Assembly: GCF_000834635.1 (NCBI RefSeq)
Contig: NZ_JXQV01000005.1
Coordinates: 62,001 to 126,000, forward strand
From: Agrobacterium tumefaciens
Lineage (GTDB): Bacteria; Pseudomonadota; Alphaproteobacteria; Rhizobiales; Rhizobiaceae
Direction: 5' to 3'
DNA length: 64,000 bases
A model generated the notes under the pieces. The model did not search any database, was not told the DNA's origin, and was given only the letters and a program-made list of their open reading frames with translations. A program made the position numbers and the translations under genes. Shown piece by piece: positions 1 to 7,787 of this stretch; positions within the stretch are counted from its first letter, which is position 1, and each line of letters starts with the position of its first letter.

Positions 1-634
1 CAAGACCATCCTTGCTCAACGCAGCCCAAAGAGGCGATGGTGCGACCTCGTTCAAGACGGGAAAGGCTTCGAAAATGAGATAGGACGGATTGACGACCGG
101 GCCATCCGGGCGGTCAGCTTCAGCAAATCCGACCGTGCCCGGCAGCAGGATCGTGCGCCCGGCCCGCTGAACAACCGTCTTGGCAAGAACGGTTTGAGCA
201 ATCACCCGTGCCGCTTGGCTGTATTCCGGCTTGTTCCACTGCTTGGCGGCAAGCGCCAGAGCGTAAGCAATCAGAATATCGCCATCTGTGGCGTTGTTGA
301 TGTCGGCTATATGGGGTTCTGTCGCGGGGTCCCATTTCCATGCGGCAAGGCCGTCATCCCGCACCAGAAGCTCAGTTCTGGTAAAGGACCATATCAGCTC
401 AAAATCGGCTGGACTATCGGCAAGAACGGCAAGCCACATGCCATAGCCTTGGCCCTCGCTGTGGCTGATGCCCTTGTTTCCAGTATCCACGATGCGGCCC
501 GCCGGATCCAGAAATGCGGTCTTATAAGCGCTCCAATCGGCTTGAGTGATCGATGCGGCAGTTGCGTGAGCGGGAAAGAGCATCATGACGAACAGTGCAA
601 GAGTTTGGAGCCAAGGCGCGACGCGATGTTTCAT
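1..634 (-). CDS. bcsZ: Endoglucanase BcsZ/CelC, glycoside hydrolase family 8 (3' end outside window)
   Basis: Periplasmic or secreted beta-1,4-glucanase of the cellulose synthase operon. The gene reads from ATG at 634 down to the left edge, so about 211 residues are visible and the C-terminus is missing. It begins with a signal peptide (hydrophobic residues about 8-27, ending HATA-A). The GH8 signature HSEGQGYGM contains the expected proton donor Glu60, and NNATDGD around residues 113-119 carries further active-site acids. Its ATG overlaps the bcsB stop codon as ATGA, so the two are translationally coupled. In Agrobacterium this gene is called celC. The family is certain; the role in cellulose assembly or trimming is inferred from operon position. 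Confidence 0.93.
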   Translation of the reverse strand, partial: MKHRVAPWLQTLALFVMMLFPAHATAASITQADWSAYKTAFLDPAGRIVDTGNKGISHSEGQGYGMWLAVLADSPADFELIWSFTRTELLVRDDGLAAWKWDPATEPHIADINNATDGDILIAYALALAAKQWNKPEYSQAARVIAQTVLAKTVVQRAGRTILLPGTVGFAEADRPDGPVVNPSYLIFEAFPVLNEVAPSPLWAALSKDGL

Positions 635-3024
635 TTGTGACGCCCCATACCGCGCAGCATCAGGTATGTGACAAAGCCGAGCAGCGTTAGAAATCCGATA
701 AACACAAGAGAATAAGACAGGGTGTTCGAAGACAGCCAATTGGCCGCGATCAGGCGCCAGTTCCAGAAGCTGAAGGACCGTGTGACGATGAAGCTTGGCT
801 GTTCGGCAGCGATGGTTTCCACCTTGTCAGCCGCTGCATCATAGGTAGCAACGCGTCCGGCGAGAGTGGTCCAGCGTTTCTGTTCCGCCATGGCCGCCAT
901 GCCGGTGCGCAGATCTGATGCGGTCGGTGCTGTGGCCATTGTCCACACGCCTTGACCGCCCGGGCTCAAACCCTGTGCCAGCATGAAAGTTACGTTGGCA
1001 GGCGGTGTATATATCTGCTCTGCACCGGGGAGAAAACGCAATGTATCGGAACTGATATCAAAATTTCGCTTCATCCACTCCTCGAATGAGGATACCTGCC
1101 CTTGCCACAGGCCACCATCCACCCGCTCCCGCCAGTCGTCAAAGAGCTGATCGGTCTGGGCTGGACGTGCCGCTCCTTCATTTTCCTTCCACGCCACCTG
1201 ACTGGCCGATGCCAGATCAAGCTGGCTGACCAGCGCTTGCGGCATCTGCCCCAACGTTCCAAAAAACAGTGCGTTTCTTTCACCAACTGCAGCAGGGGTT
1301 GCCACCATTTCGACATTGACGGGATGGCCGCCCGCGATGGCAAGTCGGCTGAGAAGTGTCGCAGCGGCAGACATGGTATCGGTGTCCACCCGCTCCAGCC
1401 AAACGGCCACAGGCTGGGCGTTGGCCCGGTAAGGCTGGCCCACGCCATTCGTCGCCGCAAGATCAGGCGCCCTCCCAATCAGCGCGAAATTTGGCATGTG
1501 AAACTCTGTCGTATCGAACAGTGCAAAGCGCGGAGTCTGGGCCGCTGGCGCGCCGGGAAGGCATGCTGCGTCCGCGTCCGTGACAAGGATGGCCTCGATG
1601 GCCACAGTATTCACACCCGGCACAAAATGGCGCAAAGTAACATTGATGGGCAGATGCCTGAAAATGCCGCCACCTCGATTTGAAATCGGCACCGTTGAGG
1701 CGATGTTGCCGTTTACGTAGACATCGATGTGGCTGCCGGGAAGAATTTCGTTTGAATAGGCTGCATCCAGAAGCAGCGTGGCCTCACCATAAGCCGAGGC
1801 GTAGAAATCGGCCGGGGTGCCGATGGTAAAATCCGTTCTGAAGCGCCTGCCAGAAAACTCGCTGCTTCTAACGCCGAGGGTAGAGAGGGCAATGCGCCGA
1901 TCAGACATGACGAGCGGGGCATCCGGCGTGTGCCAGGACCTTGTGGAAAGGGTAGAGCGCCCCGAACCCACCGGGCGTTCAACAGCTGCCGACAGCGTAT
2001 CGATTGCCTGCGCCAGCGCCTGCGGTGTCGGGCCACTGACCACCAAAGCCGACGTGCCTTTGACGATATCGTTCTCAAAACCGGAGAAAGGGCCGACAAG
2101 CGCTTCTGGCGGAACTGCCTGCGTTGCAGTTGCGATCTCGCGCGATGTCCCGACCAGAACGGTCAACGTTCCAGGCTTCCTGTCAGGCGGCACCTTGGTA
2201 TCAAACGTGAATTTCTGGTTCGGCATCTGCGTGCGCAAGGCAAGGGCCTGAGCCAGTTTGAGCAATGGTTGAGCAGAGGCAGGGTTTGAAAGCCCCGGCG
2301 CCACGATATTGATCGTCGTCGTGCCAGAAGCGTCCGCGCCTATCGCTTGAATGTCATCAACCGTATCAAACCGGTTGGCCACATCCCCATTGAAAGCAAT
2401 GTATTTTCCAGCCGGGCTGACATCGGTCCAGAGATCATAGGTGGATTGCACCGTACAATCGGTGCGATGCCGCTGCTGGACGCCAAGCGAAATGGTGTTC
2501 GCACCAGCCTGAAGCGCGCCAGCCGGGAATGGCATCGAAACAATCCCTTCACCATCGGGCGAAGACACGCTTTTTCGGTCGAGTGCAACGTTGTTGACGG
2601 AAACCTGGAGGTTGGAGCTTTCAGGCGCGACCACGATGGCATTCTGATAGCCAATATTGAGCGAGACAGCCGCTTTTGCTTGCTCCGGCGTTAGATAAAG
2701 CGTCCACTGGCGCTGATCCATCTCCCCCGAAAGGCCAAGCTCGGGAAATGGCAGGATATAGCGGCGGCGGTCGTCCGTGCCAGCTGTCGCGGGCAAAGCG
2801 GCAGGTTTCGCAGGTGTCAGCACTGGTGCCGTGACCTCAGCAGGTCTTGGCACCGCAGGCACCACCGGCGCGACAGGCGCCACAGGCGCTGGCCGTGGCG
2901 GTGTCACCGGCGAAGGCGTTGGAGCCTGCGGCTTTTCAGGAGACATGTCGAAGGGCGTGGACTGCGCCAAGGCCACGCCTGAGATGGAGGCAAGCAATGC
3001 GGCGAGAAGGATGGGTTTCATCAT
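631..3024 (-). CDS. bcsB: Cellulose synthase periplasmic subunit BcsB
   Basis: Non-catalytic partner of BcsA that guides the glucan through the periplasm and anchors to the inner membrane. The 797-residue product has a signal peptide (residues 1-21, ending GVALAQ), a Pro/Ala/Val-rich linker at about 28-75, the BcsB region beginning near RRRYILPFPELGLSG, and one C-terminal membrane helix (about 765-790) followed by a short basic tail. The start chosen is ATG 3024: it overlaps the bcsA stop and follows GGAAAGGGTGAAGAC. The open frame continues upstream inside bcsA, but that part has no BcsB character. Length fits alphaproteobacterial BcsB. Confidence 0.94.
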   Translation of the reverse strand: MMKPILLAALLASISGVALAQSTPFDMSPEKPQAPTPSPVTPPRPAPVAPVAPVVPAVPRPAEVTAPVLTPAKPAALPATAGTDDRRRYILPFPELGLSGEMDQRQWTLYLTPEQAKAAVSLNIGYQNAIVVAPESSNLQVSVNNVALDRKSVSSPDGEGIVSMPFPAGALQAGANTISLGVQQRHRTDCTVQSTYDLWTDVSPAGKYIAFNGDVANRFDTVDDIQAIGADASGTTTINIVAPGLSNPASAQPLLKLAQALALRTQMPNQKFTFDTKVPPDRKPGTLTVLVGTSREIATATQAVPPEALVGPFSGFENDIVKGTSALVVSGPTPQALAQAIDTLSAAVERPVGSGRSTLSTRSWHTPDAPLVMSDRRIALSTLGVRSSEFSGRRFRTDFTIGTPADFYASAYGEATLLLDAAYSNEILPGSHIDVYVNGNIASTVPISNRGGGIFRHLPINVTLRHFVPGVNTVAIEAILVTDADAACLPGAPAAQTPRFALFDTTEFHMPNFALIGRAPDLAATNGVGQPYRANAQPVAVWLERVDTDTMSAAATLLSRLAIAGGHPVNVEMVATPAAVGERNALFFGTLGQMPQALVSQLDLASASQVAWKENEGAARPAQTDQLFDDWRERVDGGLWQGQVSSFEEWMKRNFDISSDTLRFLPGAEQIYTPPANVTFMLAQGLSPGGQGVWTMATAPTASDLRTGMAAMAEQKRWTTLAGRVATYDAAADKVETIAAEQPSFIVTRSFSFWNWRLIAANWLSSNTLSYSLVFIGFLTLLGFVTYLMLRGMGRHK

Positions 3025-5216
3025 GTCTTCACCCTTTCCACCGTAGGCTTTGGCTTTTTCTCCGGCACGAATGAGCGGAACAGATAGAAAAGGCCACGAT
3101 TCGTCTGGAACACCGCGATGGCGAGGAAGGTCGCCGTTCCCTTGATGAGGCCGGGGTTCTTTCTGCGGCTGCTTTGCAACTCGCTCCACTGGTCGGAATT
3201 GGCAAAAATGAGATCCGCGATCAGGCGATGGTCCACCGCCTGCTGGGGTGAAAATGTGCTGCCGACCGATGTATAGCCGTTCTGGCGAACCGATCTGACG
3301 ATGTTAATCGGCATCGTCTCCGGCACGCCTTCACTATGCGGCTTGACGCGGATGACCGCTTTTGAACCCTTTTCGACGACTGACAAGCCTTCTTCGAAAA
3401 TATGGATCAGCATGCCGTTCACAGACACGTTTTCGATGGTGGCGGGCATCCACGCATCGTTATCGCCAATCTGCAATTCACACCGGCGCTTGACAGTAAC
3501 GCGGCGAGACGCGGACTTTTCACCGCGCTCGGAAACAACGCCCAAGGCACAGCCTGCGAATATGATGTTGAGCAGGTTCCACCCGCCCACAACCAAGGTT
3601 ACGTCCGCCTTGTAGGGCTCTGCATAGACGCGATAAATCGCGAATATCATGGCGATGACCAGCACACCGAAGATCACGAAAAACGGCCTGCTGATTTCCG
3701 ACAATCTGGCTTCGCTGATCGACTCGTCCTTGGCCGTAACCTTGAAGGTAGGCTTGGAAGGGTTGAAGATAACCGAGACGACAGCAGGCAACAGATGAAC
3801 CGTCTGCACGTACTCATAAAGCTCTGAAATCCATGGCCAGCGGAAATTGCCAAAGAGGAAATTCTGCATCATGAGGTTTACCAGCATGTATGCAGCCGTG
3901 TAGGCGAGAAATTCGCCGCCGGATGCGACGAAAATCTGCAGGTCGAAAAACAGGTAGAACAGCGGTGCGAACAGGAAGATGGTGCGGGGAAACGGAAACA
4001 GCCAGAACAGCGTTGACGACATGTAGCAAAGCCGCTGCGTAAACGAGAGCCCACGGCGAAACAGTGGCTGGCGGAAAATCAGGATCTGCATCATACCCTG
4101 CGCCCAACGGCTGCGTTGGCCGATAAAGCTGGCAAATGTTGCAGGCTGAAGACCGGCAATCAGCGGCTTGTCGACATAGAGGCTGTTCCAGCCACGCGAA
4201 TGAAGCGCCAGCGCCGTTTCGCAATCTTCTGTAATGCTGACGCCGCTGAAGCCGTCCGTTTCCTTCAGTGCCTGACGGCGCAGCACGGCGGCTGAACCGC
4301 AGAAGAATGCGCCATTCCATTTATCCAGACCGCGCTGAATGATGCCGTAGAACATTTCGTTCTCGCTCGGCATCGTTTCAAAGGTGCGCAAGTTCCGTTC
4401 GATCGGATCCGGGTTTAGGAAGAAGTGTGGCGTCTGGACAAGAAACAGGCGCTCGTCTTCTTCGAAATAGCCGACCGTTTCCTGCAGAAAATCTCGCGCA
4501 GGAGCGTGATCCGCATCGAAAACGACGATTAACTCTCCGGTTGAGTGATCAAGCCCGTTGTTCAAATTTCCGGCCTTGGCATGCACGTTGCGCTCACGGG
4601 TGAGATAATTGACACCCAGATCGGAGCAGAGCTTTTTCAGCTCTTCATGACGCCGCGTTGCGGCTTGCGCTTCAGGAACATTGGAGGCGTTGCGCTTCTG
4701 AACGCTTCCGCCATCGTCCAGCAACCAGACAACAAATCTGTCTTGTGGATAATCGATATTCTTTGCAGCAGCCAATGTGTTGGCCAGAAGCACGGCATCT
4801 TCATTATAGGTCGGCACGAAGATATCGACCGTCGGCACATAGCCGGGTGATCCGGGACGGGTTTTTCGCGATGGCAGAGGCATCGAAACGATGACAAGGC
4901 TGAGCGCCAGCATGAGCACGCTGTACATTTCCGCAAGATACAGCAGAAACCCAGGAATGAAGTTTTCCGGCTGATTGATGGGCGGCAACGTGCTGGTGGT
5001 TCGCCAATAGACGTAACGCAGCACGATGGCGGTTCCGAAACCCAGGCCGATCAGCCGCCATGCGCCTTTGCCGTTCAGGGATTTGATCGTGGCCAGAAGC
5101 ACAAGCGAAATCGCTGTTGCAATCAGGTGAGCCTGCAAACTGACCGGCAGCGTGATGATGACAAGCACGCAAACGGACACGAACATCCAGATGATGACGG
5201 AAATAACCTTGCTCAT
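3021..5216 (-). CDS. bcsA: Cellulose synthase catalytic subunit BcsA (UDP-forming) with PilZ domain
   Basis: Inner-membrane GT2 synthase that polymerises UDP-glucose into beta-1,4-glucan and exports it. The 731 residues contain N-terminal membrane helices, the GT2 core with D167-D168 (LLDDGG), D234-x-D236 (FDADH), T-E-D331 and the product-binding QxxRW motif at 367-371 (QRSRW), then further helices. A C-terminal PilZ domain follows, with an arginine-rich motif from R571 and an NxSxxG motif (NVSVNG) about 25 residues later, indicating activation by cyclic di-GMP. ATG 5216 is preferred over an in-frame TTG two codons upstream because AGGGG lies 7 nt before it. First gene of the bcsA-bcsB-bcsZ operon, all with overlapping ends. 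Confidence 0.96.
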   Translation of the reverse strand: MSKVISVIIWMFVSVCVLVIITLPVSLQAHLIATAISLVLLATIKSLNGKGAWRLIGLGFGTAIVLRYVYWRTTSTLPPINQPENFIPGFLLYLAEMYSVLMLALSLVIVSMPLPSRKTRPGSPGYVPTVDIFVPTYNEDAVLLANTLAAAKNIDYPQDRFVVWLLDDGGSVQKRNASNVPEAQAATRRHEELKKLCSDLGVNYLTRERNVHAKAGNLNNGLDHSTGELIVVFDADHAPARDFLQETVGYFEEDERLFLVQTPHFFLNPDPIERNLRTFETMPSENEMFYGIIQRGLDKWNGAFFCGSAAVLRRQALKETDGFSGVSITEDCETALALHSRGWNSLYVDKPLIAGLQPATFASFIGQRSRWAQGMMQILIFRQPLFRRGLSFTQRLCYMSSTLFWLFPFPRTIFLFAPLFYLFFDLQIFVASGGEFLAYTAAYMLVNLMMQNFLFGNFRWPWISELYEYVQTVHLLPAVVSVIFNPSKPTFKVTAKDESISEARLSEISRPFFVIFGVLVIAMIFAIYRVYAEPYKADVTLVVGGWNLLNIIFAGCALGVVSERGEKSASRRVTVKRRCELQIGDNDAWMPATIENVSVNGMLIHIFEEGLSVVEKGSKAVIRVKPHSEGVPETMPINIVRSVRQNGYTSVGSTFSPQQAVDHRLIADLIFANSDQWSELQSSRRKNPGLIKGTATFLAIAVFQTNRGLFYLFRSFVPEKKPKPTVERVKT

Positions 5217-5287
5217 CTGCAAACCCCTGTTTTCAAACCGGCATGAGGCAAAATGCCTCGACCTGGCCCGCAGTTTGACGGCGACGC

Positions 5288-5316
5288 CTTACAATAGCGC
5301 ATTATAAATAAGTCAA
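5288..5316 (-). promoter_or_regulatory. Candidate sigma70-type promoter for bcsABZ
   Basis: On the minus strand TTGACT (5316-5311) is separated by 17 nt from TGTAAG (5293-5288), in the AT-rich 111-bp gap between bcsN and bcsA. It matches the -35 consensus at 5 of 6 and the -10 at 4 of 6. This would let bcsA be transcribed independently of bcsN. Found by eye only. Confidence 0.35.
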
Positions 5317-5327
5317 CGCTAAATATT

Positions 5328-6401
5328 TTACTTGCATCTTTGCGACCCCTCCCCTGACGACACACAGTCAGGCGATGGGATGACGACACGTTTTGTCTCT
5401 TCGGGATTGACCGTGGACGAAACGTTTGAGGGCCGCGAGGCAGCGGCTCCGCCGCCCATGGGTGACGGTATCACGACGCGCGATGGTGCAGCCGCGGCAA
5501 CAGGAATTGGCGCGGGCGCTGGCTGGGCTGGCAGTGAAACACGACGCACAATCGGCGGTGCGGCCTGAACCTGTCGGGGTGCCGGCGTCTGCATGCCGGG
5601 CTGCATCGGAAATTCACTGGCAGTTACGGGGTAGATCGGATTTCCCGAACGACCCAGTCCCTCTGGCGGCTTCTGAGCGGTTCCATAGGGGTTCCACCCC
5701 TCGGCATCATAGCTTCCGGTGATCGTGTAATTATACATGACCGATAAGAGATCGCGTGTCGTCACGCCAGACTGGCACAACCGCAGCGTAACATTGATGC
5801 GTCCGAGGTTCTTGAAGCCCTGCCGCATATCTTCAGGCGAGCGGATGTGCTGCCAAGCATAGAGACAGGCATCATCCCCCGCACCTCGACCGGAGGCGTA
5901 GGAGAAAGCGCCATAGGCGTTCTGAAGATATTCAGCCGAAGGCGCGATCTGTGCGCCCGGAAAGGCCGTGCGGATTTCCCGGGAGATCGAAGACGCACGC
6001 AAGCCCCCGCTGGACAGGCCATCCCGGCCCGTATCTTCCGCACGCTGCGGGCCAAAAAGTTCGATCTTCAGGTAATTCTGGCCCGGCGTGCGCGCATCGG
6101 ACCGCAGAATAACCTCCTGCTGAACCGCATTCGAATAGGTACGGCTGATGACATTGATGACTTCAGGACCACCGGGTGGAGGAAAGATGAGGGCCTCTTC
6201 GGGTGGCAGCATCTTTGGTGCACCTGATGAACGGATGCCGCCGGGGTTATTGCATCCCGAAAGCATCAGCGCGACGCCAGAAAATATGACAAAGGCGGCG
6301 AGTTTCCCCACCGCCGCTCCCGCCGCACCCCATATGCATGCGAAGGTGCGCATAAACCGAATCAACCATGACCAAACCATGTTCATGGAATACGTGAGCA
6401 T
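5328..6401 (-). CDS. bcsN: Cellulose biosynthesis lipoprotein-like BcsN
   Basis: Accessory protein of alphaproteobacterial cellulose operons; its biochemical role is not known. The N-terminus has a hydrophobic stretch ending in the lipobox-like LMLSGC (Cys about residue 50 from the first ATG), so it is probably a lipoprotein. The middle matches BcsN (regions near INVISRTYSNAVQQEV and GDDACLYAWQHIRSPED). The C-terminal 100 residues are rich in Pro/Ala and probably disordered. The start is uncertain: ATG codons at 6401, 6386 and 6353 all lack a strong ribosome site, and 6353 gives the most typical signal-peptide length. It precedes bcsA by about 110 bp on the same strand. Confidence 0.82.
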   Translation of the reverse strand: MLTYSMNMVWSWLIRFMRTFACIWGAAGAAVGKLAAFVIFSGVALMLSGCNNPGGIRSSGAPKMLPPEEALIFPPPGGPEVINVISRTYSNAVQQEVILRSDARTPGQNYLKIELFGPQRAEDTGRDGLSSGGLRASSISREIRTAFPGAQIAPSAEYLQNAYGAFSYASGRGAGDDACLYAWQHIRSPEDMRQGFKNLGRINVTLRLCQSGVTTRDLLSVMYNYTITGSYDAEGWNPYGTAQKPPEGLGRSGNPIYPVTASEFPMQPGMQTPAPRQVQAAPPIVRRVSLPAQPAPAPIPVAAAAPSRVVIPSPMGGGAAASRPSNVSSTVNPEETKRVVIPSPDCVSSGEGSQRCK

Positions 6402-6550
6402 TGAAATTTAGCAATATTAAATCTTACCCATACGGGTCGCCTCTCGCCGCCAGCGCGCACCCAGAAATGTGGAACTCAACCCGTAAAATATAAGTTGGAG
6501 TTGGACTGCATTTATAAACCCGCCTAAGAATCCAACTGAAAAGAAGTGAA

Positions 6551-7738
6551 ATGGCAGATCAAACAATGACCGCAACCAACCAGCTTTCAAATGAAGTCAA
6601 AAGGTTACGACGTTGGCTCGATGACGATGCCTTGCCGCTCTGGTGGGAGGTCGGTGCGGCCAAACCATCTGGCGGTTTCCATGAACGTATTGGACAAGAT
6701 GGCACGCCGATGCTGGCCGATGACCGCCGCGCCCGGGTGCAGCCGCGTCAAGCCTATTGCTACGCCGCCGCTGGCCAAAAAGGCTGGACTGGGAGCTGGC
6801 AAGTTGCTGTCGACCACGGCCTAAGCTGGTTCGACAAGGTTTATCGTCTTGAGAACGGGCTTTACGGAAATCTCGCGGATGCTTCCGGCACGCTGATCGA
6901 TCCCACATTTGATTTCTACAATCAGGCCTTCGCGCTCTTTGCAGCCGCGCAGACCGCGATGGCATTTCCAGACCGACGAGATACGATGCGCGACCGCGCC
7001 TTGGCCTTGCTCGATGTCTTGCAAACTGACTACGCCCATCCAGTCGCGGGCTTTGAAGAAGCAAACCCGCCGGTGGAGCCGCTCTGCTCCAACCCACACA
7101 TGCACTTTTTCGAAGCGATGCTGGCATGGGAACAGGTGGACCCTGATGGACCGTGGCACAAGCTGGCAGATGAGATTGCAAAACTTGCCATGGAGAAATT
7201 CATCGACGCCAAGTCCGGTGGACTACGAGAGTTTTTTGATCGCGACTGGAACCCGATGCCGGGCGAAAAGGGCCGCATAATGGAGCCCGGCCATCAGTTC
7301 GAGTGGGCCTGGCTTTTGGCGCGCTGGGGAAGCCTGCGGAACGACGAAGGAGCTATAACCAAGGCAAAACGTATGTTCGAGATTGGCGAGACATACGGAA
7401 TTTGTGCGCGCCGGAAGGTCGCGATCATGAGCCTCCATGATGATTTCACTGTCCATGACCCGCTTGCACGTCTGTGGCCGCAAACCGAGTGGCTGAAGTC
7501 CGCTTTGCGACTTGCCTCAGTCAGCCACCGCGAAGAACGGCACCGTCATCTGGCCTCCGCTCTGAAAGCCATTGGAGCCTTGCAGCCATTTCTCGACACG
7601 CCAGTGGCAGGCCTCTGGTTCGACAAATGGCCCGAAGATGCCCCCATGATGGATGAGCCAGCGCCTGCCAGCACCTTTTACCACATTGTCTGCGCTATCT
7701 ATGAAGCAGAGGACATGCTGAAACTTCTGGCAAGATAA
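6551..7738 (+). CDS. AGE-family sugar epimerase/isomerase
   Basis: N-acylglucosamine 2-epimerase/mannose isomerase family (alpha6/alpha6 barrel). Over 395 residues it shows the family's active-site blocks: a His/Arg-rich N-terminal part (GFHERIGQDG, RQAYCYAA), NPHMHFFEAML, EPGHQFEWAWLL with the conserved His-Glu pair, and HDPLARLWPQTEWLKSAL. ATG 6551 follows GAAAAGAAGTGAA. Members interconvert N-acetylglucosamine/N-acetylmannosamine, mannose/fructose, or mannose-6-phosphate/fructose-6-phosphate, and the sequence alone does not choose between these. It is divergent from bcsN and convergent with the ABC-transporter operon. A link to GDP-mannose synthesis through manC (18657) is possible but speculative. 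Confidence 0.85.
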   Translation: MADQTMTATNQLSNEVKRLRRWLDDDALPLWWEVGAAKPSGGFHERIGQDGTPMLADDRRARVQPRQAYCYAAAGQKGWTGSWQVAVDHGLSWFDKVYRLENGLYGNLADASGTLIDPTFDFYNQAFALFAAAQTAMAFPDRRDTMRDRALALLDVLQTDYAHPVAGFEEANPPVEPLCSNPHMHFFEAMLAWEQVDPDGPWHKLADEIAKLAMEKFIDAKSGGLREFFDRDWNPMPGEKGRIMEPGHQFEWAWLLARWGSLRNDEGAITKAKRMFEIGETYGICARRKVAIMSLHDDFTVHDPLARLWPQTEWLKSALRLASVSHREERHRHLASALKAIGALQPFLDTPVAGLWFDKWPEDAPMMDEPAPASTFYHIVCAIYEAEDMLKLLAR

Positions 7739-7746
7739 CAGGTTTC

Positions 7747-7779
7747 ATTGCCACCCTTGATCATGTCGAGGGTGGCAAT
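7747..7779. terminator. Bidirectional hairpin between convergent genes
   Basis: A perfect 11-bp inverted repeat (ATTGCCACCCT / AGGGTGGCAAT) with an 11-nt loop lies between the stop of the AGE-family gene and the stop of the oxidoreductase fusion. There is no long T run, so it may act as a terminator or as an mRNA 3'-end stabiliser for either side. Confidence 0.7.
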
Positions 7780-7787
7780 TGCCGCGA

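Noticed and set aside
194-640. Open frame of 148 codons on the plus strand at the left edge
   Set aside because: Antisense to bcsZ, which shows the GH8 catalytic motifs on the minus strand.
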